From assembly GCF_014489615.1 (NCBI RefSeq), contig NZ_CP060825.1, positions 7,362,001-7,426,000 of the forward strand: a DNA stretch of 64,000 nucleotides. Reading direction: 5' to 3'. The number at the start of each line of letters is the position of its first letter. The stretch's first letter is position 1. This document shows, one piece after another, positions 31,825-40,797 of this stretch. The DNA is from Streptomyces genisteinicus. GTDB lineage: Bacteria; Actinomycetota; Actinomycetes; Streptomycetales; Streptomycetaceae. The notes below the pieces were generated by a model. It searched no databases and was not told the origin of the DNA. It saw only the letters and a list, made by a program, of their open reading frames with translations. A program made the translations under genes and the position numbers.

Positions 31825-34560
31825 TCAGCCGGGTGCCGCGCCCGTCTCCGCGCGGTCGACGAGGCGGGAGAGCTCGACGCGCGAGCGGACCCCGAGGGCG
31901 GCGAACACATTGCGCAGGTGGTGGTCGACGGTCCGGGGACTCACCGACAGACGCAGCGCGACCTCCCGGTTCGTCGCGCCGTCGGCGACGCAGCGCGCGA
32001 TCCGCAACTGCTGCGGGGTGAGGCGTTCCAGCGGGCCGGCGCTCCCGCCCGTCGCACCGCCGGTCGCCCGCAGCTCGGCCCGCGTCTGGTCCGCCCACAC
32101 CAGCGCTCCGCACCGCTCGAACGCGCACAGCGCGTCCCGCAGCCGCCCTCGCGCCTCCCGCAGCCGCCGCCGGCGGCGCAGCCACTTCCCGTACAGCAGC
32201 AGCGTCCGCCCGCGCTCGAAGTCCCCGCCCGCGAGTTCGTGCCGGGCCAGCGCCTGGGCCCAGTGCTCCTCCGCCGCGGCCACCGGGGCAAGGAGCGCCC
32301 GGCAGCGGGCCAGCTGGGCGGACGCCTGAGGGTCGGCTCCCTGGGCCGCCCACAGGGCGAACTCCTCCACCGCGGCGGCCGTCTCGTCCCGTTCGCCGGC
32401 CAGGACGGCCGCCTCGACGAAGCACGGCAGAGCCAGCCAGCGCAGCGCGAAGTGCCCGGTCCGGTGCCCCGGCCGCACCAGCGGCCCGAACCGTGCCACC
32501 GCCTCCGCGGCCAGTCCCCGGCCCAGATCCCCGAGCCCCCGCGCCCACTCCGCGAGCGTCGCCGCCTGCGCGAGGCCGTGCGGGCCGGCCACCGCCATGG
32601 CGGCGTCCGCGTGCCGCTCGACCGCCGCCGCGTCCCCCTCCACGGCCGCCACGAAGGCGAGGACGGCGTGGTGGTGGGCCGCCGTGTTGCGCTGCCCGGC
32701 GCGGTGCGCCACCCGCAGGCCCTCCTCCGCGTGCGCCCGTGCCCGGCTGTGCCGGCCCGCGCGGAGTTCGGCGTAAGCGAGCTGCTCCAGGGCGCGGGGC
32801 ACGTACACCGCGGCGTCGTGAGCCCTCGCCGCAGCGAGCGCCCGTGCACCCAGGTGGCACGCCCCGGCGATGTTGCCGAGCACCAGCGCGGCGCTGCCGG
32901 CCTGCACCAGGCGCTCGGGATCGCTCTCCGCCTCCGCGCGTTCCATCACCCGGCGCAGCGGAGCCCGCGCCTCGTCCAGCCGGGCGTTGAGGGCCGCCAG
33001 CATGCCGGTGCGGTAGTCGTCCGCCGGCCCGGGACCGACACCGGACAGACCGGCGACGCAGGCGGCCAGGTCGCCTCCCGACCAGGCCGCCGCCAGGGCC
33101 GTGAGCCGTGCCACCAGGGCGCGTTCCGGATCGTAGGGGCCCAGCAGCGACGCGGCGAGGACCAGGCTGCCGTACGCGTCCCCGACCGGACCGTCCTGGA
33201 GCGTCAGCGTGCCGCGCACCAGTTCGGCGGAGCCGCGGACCGCGTCATGGGCCGGCCCCTCGTCCGCCGCCGCCAGCAGCTCCCGGGCGCGGTGCGGCAG
33301 CCCCGCCAGCCGGGCGTGCTCGGCCGCCGCGGCGAACCGGGCGGTGCGCGCGCTGCCTGCGGCGGACAGCTCGCCCGCCCGGGAGAGGGCGACCGCCAGC
33401 TCTCCGTGTCCGGCCCGGAGGTCGGGTGCCGACGCGACGGCGGCGAGGACCGCGGCGAGCCGAGGATCGGGCCCCTGCGCGGCCATCGCCCGGTGCAGCA
33501 GGCGCGGCAGCCGGTGCCGCACACCGTGCAGTGCCGCGGCGAGCAGGCTGTGCGCGGTCCGCCGGCGCGACAGCGGCGCACCCGCGTGGACCGCGCGCCG
33601 CAACAGGGGATCGTCGAAGCGGATCCTGCTGCCGGCACTCCGCACGATCCCGGCCGCCTCGGCCTGGTCCAGCGCCCGTGCCGGCACCCCGGCGGCCGCC
33701 GCCGCACGCAGCACCAGCGCCGCGTCGGCGCCGGGGCCGTCGGGGGCGAGCTCCTGGGCCGCCGCGACCAGGAGCAGCAAGGTGCCCGATTCCGGAGCGA
33801 GTTCGGCGAGCCGGCCGCCAGCGACGCGCATCAGGACGTCGCCGTCGGCGAGCGGCCTCGGCAGCGGCTCGACCCCCGACAGCTGGGGCACCGTCAGCCG
33901 GTCCGTCAGGGCGGTCAGCAGCGCGGGGTTGCCGGCCGCCTCGTGCAGCAGCTCCTCGCGCACCGCCGCCGGGCACGAGCCGCCGGTCAGCTCGTCGAGC
34001 AGCGCGCCCGCCGCGACGTCGTCCAGCGGGCGCAGCCGCACGGAGGGCACCCCGGCGAACTCCGGGCTGTCCACCCGCCGGCCGGCGACCGCGAGGAGCA
34101 GCCCGACGCCGCGCAGCCGGCCGGCGCGGCGCGCCGCGAAACCCAGGGCGGCGCGCGACCCGGCGTCCCACAGGTCCGCGTCGTCGACGCAGACCAGCAG
34201 CGGCTCGCCGGCTCCCCGGCGGCTGCCGAGCGCGTCGAGCAGCTCCGCGGGTTCCGGCGGCCCGTCCGGGAAACGCGGCGCGGGGCCGAGCACCCGGGTG
34301 TGGGAGGCGAGCATCGATCTCAGCCCGCCGGACGGCAGATGGCGTCCGCCGGGCTCGCCCGGATCGGCGCGGACCAGCAGCGCCGGGCCGGCGCCGAAGC
34401 CGCGCGTCGCGTGCTCCAGCAGCGCGCTGCGCCCGAGCCCCGGGTCCCCGGCGACGACGAGGGCGCCGCCCGGCCCGGACCGCAGCCGCTCCAGCAGTGC
34501 GGCCACGTCGGCCAGTTCGGTGGTGCGGCCGTACAGCCGCAGGGAATCCTGTGCGGTCAT
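31825..34560 (-). CDS. Large LuxR-type ATPase regulator (LAL family)
   Basis: The 911-residue protein has an N-terminal AAA-type ATPase (LVVAGDPGLGRSALLEHA as Walker A with Arg instead of the usual Lys; PLLVCVDDADLWD as Walker B). It has a long TPR-like helical middle (about 400-830). The C-terminal LuxR helix-turn-helix is RLTPQQLRIARCVADGATNREVALRL...SPRTVDHHLRNVFAALG. LAL regulators activate secondary-metabolite or catabolic genes, often in response to a carbohydrate or ATP-dependent signal. ATG 34560 follows CGGAGA. The neighbouring cutinase genes are transcribed in the same direction from upstream; regulation of them is only a possibility. Confidence 0.92.
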   Translation of the reverse strand: MTAQDSLRLYGRTTELADVAALLERLRSGPGGALVVAGDPGLGRSALLEHATRGFGAGPALLVRADPGEPGGRHLPSGGLRSMLASHTRVLGPAPRFPDGPPEPAELLDALGSRRGAGEPLLVCVDDADLWDAGSRAALGFAARRAGRLRGVGLLLAVAGRRVDSPEFAGVPSVRLRPLDDVAAGALLDELTGGSCPAAVREELLHEAAGNPALLTALTDRLTVPQLSGVEPLPRPLADGDVLMRVAGGRLAELAPESGTLLLLVAAAQELAPDGPGADAALVLRAAAAAGVPARALDQAEAAGIVRSAGSRIRFDDPLLRRAVHAGAPLSRRRTAHSLLAAALHGVRHRLPRLLHRAMAAQGPDPRLAAVLAAVASAPDLRAGHGELAVALSRAGELSAAGSARTARFAAAAEHARLAGLPHRARELLAAADEGPAHDAVRGSAELVRGTLTLQDGPVGDAYGSLVLAASLLGPYDPERALVARLTALAAAWSGGDLAACVAGLSGVGPGPADDYRTGMLAALNARLDEARAPLRRVMERAEAESDPERLVQAGSAALVLGNIAGACHLGARALAAARAHDAAVYVPRALEQLAYAELRAGRHSRARAHAEEGLRVAHRAGQRNTAAHHHAVLAFVAAVEGDAAAVERHADAAMAVAGPHGLAQAATLAEWARGLGDLGRGLAAEAVARFGPLVRPGHRTGHFALRWLALPCFVEAAVLAGERDETAAAVEEFALWAAQGADPQASAQLARCRALLAPVAAAEEHWAQALARHELAGGDFERGRTLLLYGKWLRRRRRLREARGRLRDALCAFERCGALVWADQTRAELRATGGATGGSAGPLERLTPQQLRIARCVADGATNREVALRLSVSPRTVDHHLRNVFAALGVRSRVELSRLVDRAETGAAPG

Positions 34561-34897
34561 GTCTCCGGTCACGCCCGGTACGTTACGTCCGCGTAACCCT
34601 TCGGGGAAGTCGCTGCCCGGGGCGCCCGGCCGATGGTAGAGACCCCTCTGACCTGCGCCGACGACCGGAGTGTGCCGGTCTCGTCCTGGCCGGCTTCCCA
34701 AGCCGGGCGGGGCAACACTGTGCGCCCGCACAGGCGGACGGGGCCGCGCCGCCCGCCGCCGCCGCGGGGCGGTCGCGCACGGGTGCGGACACACGGAGGC
34801 GGCGGCCGCGCGTCGTGCGCGGCCGCCGTCCGGGGGTGGTGCGGGTGGTGCGGGGTGGTTCCGGGCGTGGGTGGTGCGGGTGGTGCGGGGTGTCGGG
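34561..34897. other. Intergenic region before the LAL gene
   Basis: The 337 bases hold the LAL promoter area, relatively AT-rich at 34570-34720, and the terminator hairpin of the first cutinase gene. A run of GTGGTGCGG-type words follows at 34835-34885, repeated near 36115-36160 beyond the second cutinase gene. No gene was seen. Confidence 0.45.
34801..34827 (-). terminator. Terminator of cutinase gene 1
   Basis: A perfect 11-bp stem (34801-34811 with 34817-34827) with loop GTCGT lies about 70 bases beyond the stop of the cutinase gene at 34898. A 9-bp version of the same hairpin with the same loop lies beyond the second cutinase gene (36032-36054). Confidence 0.6.
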
Positions 34898-35854
34898 TCA
34901 GGAGGTGTGGGGGCAGGTGCCGCGGTACTCGTCGATGGTGAGGCTGGGCCGCGGGATGGGGCAGAGGAACTGCTCGTAGCGGGTGTCGTCGTCGATGAAG
35001 CGCTTGAGCCAGGAGATGCTGTACTTCGCGATCGTCGTGTCCGACGTGTTCGGGGCGAAGTGGCTCGCGTTGTTCAGCTCCAGGTACGCCTTGTCCAGTG
35101 AGCTCGGCAGCGACTGGTAGAACGGCTCCGCGTGCGAGGCGACGGGTGCGATCGTGTCCCCGTCGGCACCGAAGATCAGCGTGGGGGTGCGGAGTTCGGG
35201 CCACGACTTGTCGAGGTTCCACGGGGTCATCGGGATCGCGGCCTTGAGGGAGGGCCGGGTCTTCGCGGCCTCCAGCGAGCCGCCGCCGCCCATGGAGTGG
35301 CCCATCACACCGAGCCGCGAGGAGTCCACCCGGGAACGCACCGAACTGCGGTCCGTCAGGTAGTCGAGGGCGGAGAGCAGTTGGCGGCCCCGGCTGTCGG
35401 GCTGGTCGAGGGTGGTGTTGGTGTCGATGGTGAAGACGACGAAGCCCTGGGAGGCGAGGCGCGGTCCGAGCCAGGCGATCGAGGATTCGTAGGCGGTGAA
35501 TCCGGGCGAGATGACGACCGCGCCGAAGGTGCCGTCGGTGGTCGTCCTCGGGTAGTAGATGGTGCCGCCGCCGAAGCCGGTGACGCCCAGCGAGGAGACG
35601 CTGGTCTCGGAGACGGCGTACGGGCCGCGCAGCGCCTCGATGCTCGACGTGGTCGGGGCCGGGCCGCGCTCGTAGGGGTTGTCGGCGGCCTGTGCGCCGG
35701 GCACGGCGACGGTGGTGAGTGCCGCGGCCGCCGCCGTGGCCAGCAGTCCGGCCATCAGTCTGCGGTGCGGGCGCCGTCCGGCCCGGTCGGCGGACGCCGT
35801 GGCGGCCGGGGGTGTGGCGGTGGTTCCTGCGATGCGGTTCCTGTCCTGCGGCAC
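34898..35854 (-). CDS. Secreted cutinase/polyester hydrolase, copy 1
   Basis: The 318-residue precursor has a signal peptide ending AQA (about residue 57) and mature N-terminus ADNPYERGP. Catalytic Ser187 lies in GHSMGG, Asp233 in GADGDT and His265 in NNASHFAPN, and a C-terminal Cys pair (Cys298, Cys314) matches the disulfide of actinobacterial cutinases. The pattern SPGFTAYESSIAWLGPRLASQGF and WNLDKSW match the Thermobifida cutinase / PET-hydrolase family, which cleaves cutin, suberin and synthetic polyesters outside the cell. The start is GTG 35854 with GAGAGGAC upstream. It lies in tandem with a close paralogue at 36160. Confidence 0.93.
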   Translation of the reverse strand: MPQDRNRIAGTTATPPAATASADRAGRRPHRRLMAGLLATAAAAALTTVAVPGAQAADNPYERGPAPTTSSIEALRGPYAVSETSVSSLGVTGFGGGTIYYPRTTTDGTFGAVVISPGFTAYESSIAWLGPRLASQGFVVFTIDTNTTLDQPDSRGRQLLSALDYLTDRSSVRSRVDSSRLGVMGHSMGGGGSLEAAKTRPSLKAAIPMTPWNLDKSWPELRTPTLIFGADGDTIAPVASHAEPFYQSLPSSLDKAYLELNNASHFAPNTSDTTIAKYSISWLKRFIDDDTRYEQFLCPIPRPSLTIDEYRGTCPHTS

Positions 35855-36031
35855 GAGGGGTCCCGTCCTCTCTCGGAAGGCGTGCGCCGTGCCGCCCCGC
35901 GCGCGTCCCGGCCCGTGGACGGGACGCGCGCAGGGCCGCGCACGGTGACGCGGTGGTGTGCGGGAGGGCCACTGTCGGGGTGCCGTGGCCCTGGCGGCGC
36001 CGGCGCTCTCGCCGGTCCCCGGGCCGGACGC

Positions 36032-36054
36032 CGGCCGCGCGTCGTGCGCGGCCG
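36032..36054 (-). terminator. Terminator-like hairpin of cutinase gene 2
   Basis: A 9-bp stem (36032-36040 with 36046-36054) and loop GTCGT repeats the hairpin found beyond cutinase gene 1. It lies in the 305-base spacer (35855-36159) between the two genes, which otherwise contains the promoter region of copy 1 and no gene. Confidence 0.5.
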
Positions 36055-36159
36055 CCGTCCGGGGTGGTGCCGGCTCACGGTGGGTGGTGCTGCGTCGAGC
36101 GCCGAGGGTGGTGCGGGGTGGTTCCGGGCGTGGGTGGTGCGGGTGGTGCGGGTGTCGGG

Positions 36160-37104
36160 TCAGGAGGTGTGGGGGCAGGTGCCGCGGTATTCCTCGATGG
36201 TGAGGCTGGGCCGCGGGATGGGGCAGAGGAACTGCTCGTAGCGGGTGTCGTTGTCGATGAAGCGCTTGAGCCAGGAGATGCTGTACTTCGCGATCGTCGT
36301 GTCCGACGTGTTCGGCGTGAAGTGGCTCGCGTTGTTCAGCTCCAGGTACGCCTTGTCCAGCGAGCTCGGCAGCGACTGGTAGAACGGCTCCGAGTGCGAG
36401 GCGACCGGGGCGACGGTGTCGCCGTCCGCGCCGATGACCAGGGTCGGCGTGGTGATCTCCGGCCAGCTCGTGTCGAGGTTCCAGCCGGTCAGCGGGATCG
36501 CCGCCTGGAGCGAGGGCCGGCTCTTGGCCGCTTCCAGGGTGCCGCCGCCGCCCATGGAGTGGCCCATGACCCCCAGACGGGACGTGTCGATGCGACCCCG
36601 GACCGAGCTGCGCTGCGTCAGGTAGTCGAGGGCGGCGAGCAGTTGGCGGCCCCGGCTGTCGGGCTGGTCGAGGGTGGTGTTGGTGTCGATGGTGAAGACG
36701 ACGAAGCCCTGGGAGGCGAGGCGCGGTCCGAGCCAGGCGATCGACGACTGGTAGGCGGTGAATCCCGGCGAGATCGCCACGGCGCCGAACGTGCCGTCCG
36801 CTGTGCTGGTCGGGTAGTAGATGGTGCCGCCGCCGAAGCCGGTGACGCTCAGTGAGGAGACGCTTGTCTGGGAGACGGCGTACGAGCCGCGCACGGCCTC
36901 GATGCTCGACGTGGTGGGGGCGGGTCCGCGCTCGTAGGGGTTGTCGGCGGCCTGCGCGCCGGGCACGGCGACGGTGGTGAGTGCCGCGGCCGCCGCCGTG
37001 GCCAGCAGTCCGGCCACGAGGGTGCGGCGCCGCCGCGTTCCTGAGCGGCCGGCCGGGGCGGATGCGGCAGATGTGGGGGAGGGGGTGGTGGGGGTGAGCT
37101 GCAC
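36160..37104 (-). CDS. Secreted cutinase/polyester hydrolase, copy 2
   Basis: The 314-residue precursor is nearly the same as copy 1 from the signal-peptide core onward. By ungapped reading there are about 28 differences in some 261 mature residues. The triad is Ser183, Asp229 and His261; the Cys pair is Cys294 and Cys310. Differences include TPWNL in copy 1 against TGWNL here, next to the substrate-binding Trp, and several surface charge changes. The N-terminal 25 residues of the signal peptides are unrelated. GTG 37104 has the same GAGAGGAC upstream as copy 1. The stops are 1262 bases apart, consistent with a tandem duplication. Confidence 0.93.
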   Translation of the reverse strand: MQLTPTTPSPTSAASAPAGRSGTRRRRTLVAGLLATAAAAALTTVAVPGAQAADNPYERGPAPTTSSIEAVRGSYAVSQTSVSSLSVTGFGGGTIYYPTSTADGTFGAVAISPGFTAYQSSIAWLGPRLASQGFVVFTIDTNTTLDQPDSRGRQLLAALDYLTQRSSVRGRIDTSRLGVMGHSMGGGGTLEAAKSRPSLQAAIPLTGWNLDTSWPEITTPTLVIGADGDTVAPVASHSEPFYQSLPSSLDKAYLELNNASHFTPNTSDTTIAKYSISWLKRFIDNDTRYEQFLCPIPRPSLTIEEYRGTCPHTS

Positions 37105-37300
37105 GACGGAGTCGTCCTCTCGGTCGTGGCGGCCCCGCGGGAACGGCCGCCCGGCCGGGGAGGACCGGGGCCGTCGGGGATCCCGCGAGTGGCGCCGCCG
37201 TGTTCGATGGCGGTGCCACTGTCGGGGCCCGCGGGACCGGGTGGCATCGGCGTAATCACCGGTGTCGCACGCGCCGCCGGAGCCCCGGGCGGCGATGGGC

Positions 37301-37400
37301 TCACGTCCGGCGTGTGGCGGTGCGTTCAGGTCCGGCGTGTGGCGTTGTACTCACGCCCGGCGCACGGCGGTGCGTTCACGCACGACGGGCGGTGCCGTGT
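37301..37400. repeat. Degenerate 25-bp tandem repeat, four units
   Basis: Four units of exactly 25 bp begin at 37301, 37326, 37351 and 37376, each starting TCA and following the pattern TCACGTCCGGCGTGTGGCGG. A fifth partial unit starts at 37402, where its TCA is the stop codon of the cbiZ gene on the minus strand. The repeats occupy the 3-prime flank of cbiZ and part of the promoter region of cutinase copy 2 (spacer 37105-37401, no gene). Confidence 0.7.
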
Positions 37401-37401
37401 C

Positions 37402-38193
37402 TCACGGACGTGCGGCCGGACCGGGGATGTGGGGCAGGGCCGCCCGGCACGCCTCGCCGACGGCTTCGTGCACGGCGCGTGCCACCCGCGCCCCCCATAC
37501 CGAGCGGGGTCCCGCGAACGGCTCGGCCGGCTCTCCGGCCACGGGCCGGAGGGCGGCCACGCAGACCGCGTCGGTCGGTGTGCCGGAGGCGTCGGCGCCC
37601 GCGTCGAGCAGGGCCTGGACCTTGGCCTCGGTCGCGGTGGCGACGGCGTTGACGAGGGCGGCGTCGCTCAGTGGCACGGGCACCGAGACCACGATGTTGA
37701 TGGTGCCCGCCCGCTGCCGGCCCGGTTCGCCCGGCGTGGGCACGGCGGCCCACCCCCGTACCCCGATGCCGGCGGTGACCAGGGCCTCGACGCCGCCGTC
37801 GGCTGCCCAGCGGCGCGCGCGGACGTCCGCCGCCGTCATCAGGCCTACCCCCGGGCCGCGAGCCCCTGCCGCGCGTGCCAGCGCGGTGAGATGGGCCCCG
37901 GGGTCCATGCGCCGGTAGCCGGGCGGCACCTGCGCGTTGAGGACCCAGTTCCGTTCGCCGGTGCCGCCGCCGAGGAGGGCGCTGGAGATCATGCGCATCT
38001 CCCGGCCCGGCGTCCACAGCAGCATCGGCCACCGTCCGCCGCTCTCCTCGCGGGTCAGCAACGGGGCGTCGCGCAGCGCGACCGGGCAAGACACCGCCGC
38101 GGGATCCACCGGATCGGCGGACGCGGGACCGGCTGACGTGGGTCCGGCGGACGCGGGGCCACGTGCGGGAACGGGCCGGGGCGAAGGAGGCAC
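37402..38193 (-). CDS. cbiZ: Adenosylcobinamide amidohydrolase (CbiZ-like)
   Basis: From GTG 38193 the product is 263 residues; longer in-frame starts exist and the true start is not certain. The conserved core is unmistakable: LLWTPGREMRMISSALLGGG, RNWVLNAQVPPGYRRMDPGAH, GVGLMTAADVRARR, DGGVEALVTAGIGV, TINIVVSVPVPLSDAALVNAV, and ATEAKVQALLDAG. CbiZ hydrolyses the aminopropanol amide bond of adenosylcobinamide to give adenosylcobyric acid, salvaging corrinoids for B12 synthesis. It follows a methyltransferase gene on the same strand after 56 bases. No other cobalamin gene is in the window. Confidence 0.88.
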   Translation of the reverse strand: MPPSPRPVPARGPASAGPTSAGPASADPVDPAAVSCPVALRDAPLLTREESGGRWPMLLWTPGREMRMISSALLGGGTGERNWVLNAQVPPGYRRMDPGAHLTALARAAGARGPGVGLMTAADVRARRWAADGGVEALVTAGIGVRGWAAVPTPGEPGRQRAGTINIVVSVPVPLSDAALVNAVATATEAKVQALLDAGADASGTPTDAVCVAALRPVAGEPAEPFAGPRSVWGARVARAVHEAVGEACRAALPHIPGPAARP

Positions 38194-38249
38194 CCCGCAC
38201 CCTAACCCGGAGTGCCCCGGCGCTCGCTCGGTGCCCCTGTGCGCCGGTG

Positions 38250-39083
38250 TCAGGCGCTTCTGCGGGCGGTGACCAGCAGGTACTCCCACTCCATGGCACC
38301 CGAGGGGCCGGCGTGCCGGCGGGCGAGGGCCGCGAGTTCGCCGTCGAGCGCCGCGGTCCGCTCGTGGTCGTCCGCGATGTTGCGGTAGACGGCGATGGTC
38401 GGCCCGTAGAACGTGGTGAAGAAGTCGCGGAATGCCTCAGGCGTGGCGAACCGGTCCACGGTGACCGTCTCGCGCCGCATCCCGAGATCGGTCACACCGT
38501 CCCCGAGCAGCGCGCGCACATGCTCCTCCTGCCCCCACAACGGCGGCGGCTGGGCTCCTGGCGGCGGTGCGGGGGCGTACGGCTTCATGGCGGCGAACAT
38601 CTGGCCGATGAAGCCCTCGGGCGTCCAGTTGACGAGGCCGATGGTGCCTCCCGGGCGGCAGACCCTGACGAGTTCGGCGGCGGCGGTCGCGTGGTGCGGA
38701 GCGAACATCACGCCCACGCACGACATCACCGTGTCGAACTCCCCGTCGTCGAAAGGCAGAGCCTCCGCGTCGGCCTCGCGCCACTCGAGCAGCGCGCCCG
38801 CCCTCTTCGCGGACTGCTGCCCCACCTCCAGGAGTTCGGGTGTGAGGTCGCTCGCCACCACCTGCGCCCCCACGAGAGCGGCGGGGACGGCGGCGTTGCC
38901 CGATCCGGCGGCCACGTCCAGCACGCGCTGTCCTTCGCGCACGGAGCAGGCGGCAACCAGCCGGCGGCCGAGCTGGGGGATGAGCTCGGCGGCCACCACC
39001 GGGTAGTCGCCCAGCGCCCACATCGCCCGGTGCCTGCTCTTGAGGGCGCGGTCGGCCGCGGCCGCGTCGATCGCTCCGGTCAT
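38250..39083 (-). CDS. Class I SAM-dependent methyltransferase (UbiE-like)
   Basis: ATG 39083 behind GGAGGAG gives 277 residues. The fold is class I: VLDVAAGSGNAAVPAA (motif I), VVASDLTPELLEVGQ (motif II), ADAEALPFDDGEFDTVMSCVGVMFAP, and VRVCRPGGTIGLVNWTPEGF. The C-terminal region matches a common actinobacterial group of small-molecule methyltransferases. The substrate is unknown. It is upstream of cbiZ in the same direction. Confidence 0.9.
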   Translation of the reverse strand: MTGAIDAAAADRALKSRHRAMWALGDYPVVAAELIPQLGRRLVAACSVREGQRVLDVAAGSGNAAVPAALVGAQVVASDLTPELLEVGQQSAKRAGALLEWREADAEALPFDDGEFDTVMSCVGVMFAPHHATAAAELVRVCRPGGTIGLVNWTPEGFIGQMFAAMKPYAPAPPPGAQPPPLWGQEEHVRALLGDGVTDLGMRRETVTVDRFATPEAFRDFFTTFYGPTIAVYRNIADDHERTAALDGELAALARRHAGPSGAMEWEYLLVTARRSA

Positions 39084-39274
39084 CACAGCTCTCCTCCCGA
39101 AGCCCTGAGCGGCCACCCGCCCGACAGCCGTCAGGAGTCATACGTCGTGAATGTGCCTTCCTCCAGGGTAGGAGCCTCCGGGCTCCCGGCCCACCGCGCG
39201 CGCACGCGGTCACCGCAACGGCACGACCGGTGTCCGGTTCCCGGCCGTACGCTCCGCCGCATAGGGTGACCGCC

Positions 39275-40264
39275 GTGACGATCAACGGGACGGACGGGAC
39301 GCACGAGGTGACGGCCGACGAGGACGGCGGCGGGCACGGCCTGCTCTACGGATGCATGGGACTCGGCGGAAGCTGGGACGCCGAGCCCTACGGCGCCGAG
39401 GACATCGGCCATGCCGAGGCGGCGGTCGCCGCCGCACTGGAGAGCGGGATCACCGCCTTCGACCACGCCGACATCTACCGGCACGGCAAGGCGGAGGCGG
39501 TCTTCGGCGAGATACTCGCCCGCGCTCCCGGGCTGCGCTCCCGGATCGTCCTCCAGACCAAGTGCGGCATCCGCCTCGCCGACGGCGAGCGCCCCGGGAT
39601 CTACGACCTGCGGGGCCCGGCGATCGCGCGCCGCGTCGAGGAGAGCCTGACCCGGCTGCGCACCGACAGGATCGACGTCCTGCTCCTGCACCGCCCCGAC
39701 CCGCTCGCCGACCCGGACGACATCGCCGCAGCCCTCACCGACCTGCACCGCCAGGGCCTGGTGCGCTCCTTCGGGGTGTCGAACATGGGTCCCGCGCAGA
39801 TCGACGCCCTGCGGTCCCGCCTCGACGTTCCCCTGGTCGCCAACCAGCTGGAGATGAGCCTGGCGCGGCGGGACTGGCTGGAGTCGGCGGTCCTGGTCAA
39901 CACTCCGGCGGCCGCGGCGCTCGGGATTCCGCCGGGCACCGTCGAGCACTGCGTGGCCCACGGGGTCGGTCTGCAGGCCTGGGGCGCGCTCGCGCAGGGC
40001 CGCTACTCCGGCCGTCAGGAGACGGCCGCCGAGCAGGCGACGGCCCGCCTGGTCGCCTCGCTCGCCGAGGCGAAGGGCACCACACCGGAGACCGTGCTGC
40101 TGTGGTGGCTCCAGCGCCACCCCGCGGGCATCGTGCCGGTGATCGGCAGCGCGCGCCCCGACCGCATCCGCGCCTGCGCGGACGCCGCGCAGGGCGAGCC
40201 CCGGCTCTCGCACGAGGAGTGGTACGACCTCTGGATCACGGCCCGCGGCGAGCCCCTGCCGTAG
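39275..40264 (+). CDS. Aldo/keto reductase (YdhF-like)
   Basis: The 329-residue product shows an aldo/keto reductase barrel: GLLYGCMGLGGSW, the catalytic FDHADIYRHGKAEAVFGEIL, IVLQTKCGIRL, RTDRIDVLLLHRPDPL, VRSFGVSNMGPAQIDAL, LEMSLARRDWLES and the cofactor segment VPVIGSARPDRIRAC. These features match the YdhF-type NADPH oxidoreductases. GTG 39275 is chosen; GTG 39266, three codons earlier, is equally possible. It is divergent from the methyltransferase gene. The physiological substrate is unknown. Confidence 0.9.
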   Translation: MTINGTDGTHEVTADEDGGGHGLLYGCMGLGGSWDAEPYGAEDIGHAEAAVAAALESGITAFDHADIYRHGKAEAVFGEILARAPGLRSRIVLQTKCGIRLADGERPGIYDLRGPAIARRVEESLTRLRTDRIDVLLLHRPDPLADPDDIAAALTDLHRQGLVRSFGVSNMGPAQIDALRSRLDVPLVANQLEMSLARRDWLESAVLVNTPAAAALGIPPGTVEHCVAHGVGLQAWGALAQGRYSGRQETAAEQATARLVASLAEAKGTTPETVLLWWLQRHPAGIVPVIGSARPDRIRACADAAQGEPRLSHEEWYDLWITARGEPLP

Positions 40265-40797
40265 CCGCCGGGGAGGCGGCGCGTCCGGCTGCCTGCGCGG
40301 GGCCCGGACAGCGGTCCCGGCGCAGGCCGCACGGCTTGACCGCGACACCCCGCGGCACGGCTTGCCGGGCGTCCGGACGGGTCACGGCGCGGCAGGGCGT
40401 CACGCGGCTCGGCTCGACCGCGCGCCCGGCGTCACGGTGCGGCACAGGCGTCCGGCCGCGCGGCTGTACCGCGCGCCCGGCCGCCGGTCCGGCCATGCGG
40501 TCCGGCCGTCCGGTCGGGCCATGCGGTTCGTGCGGTCGGGCCGCGTGTCGCTGGCGCGTCCGGAGCTCCCCTTCTCGACACCGCGTACTCCCTGGTGACG
40601 TCGCGTGCGCTCCTGGAGCGGCGTGCGGTGGTGGTGGCCTCGGACCCCGCGCGCCGGCCGCGCGTCCGGCCCCCGGCCCTGCCGTCTGCGCTGCCGCCGC
40701 CGTGCCGACCGTGCGGTTCCGGGGCCGCGGTTCGGCCGTGGCCCCGGCCCGGATGTGCGGTGGTCGCGGCGCGCGCCGCGCCGCTCGGCTTCGCCGC
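40265..40797. other. Intergenic region with irregular repeats
   Basis: This stretch of 533 bases lies between the aldo/keto reductase gene and the sigma-factor partner gene (convergent). Bases about 40330-40560 are built from recurring words such as GTCACGG, GCGCCCGGC and GGCCATGCGG at irregular spacing, resembling a decayed repeat array. Open frames on both strands are Arg/Pro/Ala-rich shadows. No gene was accepted. Confidence 0.4.
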
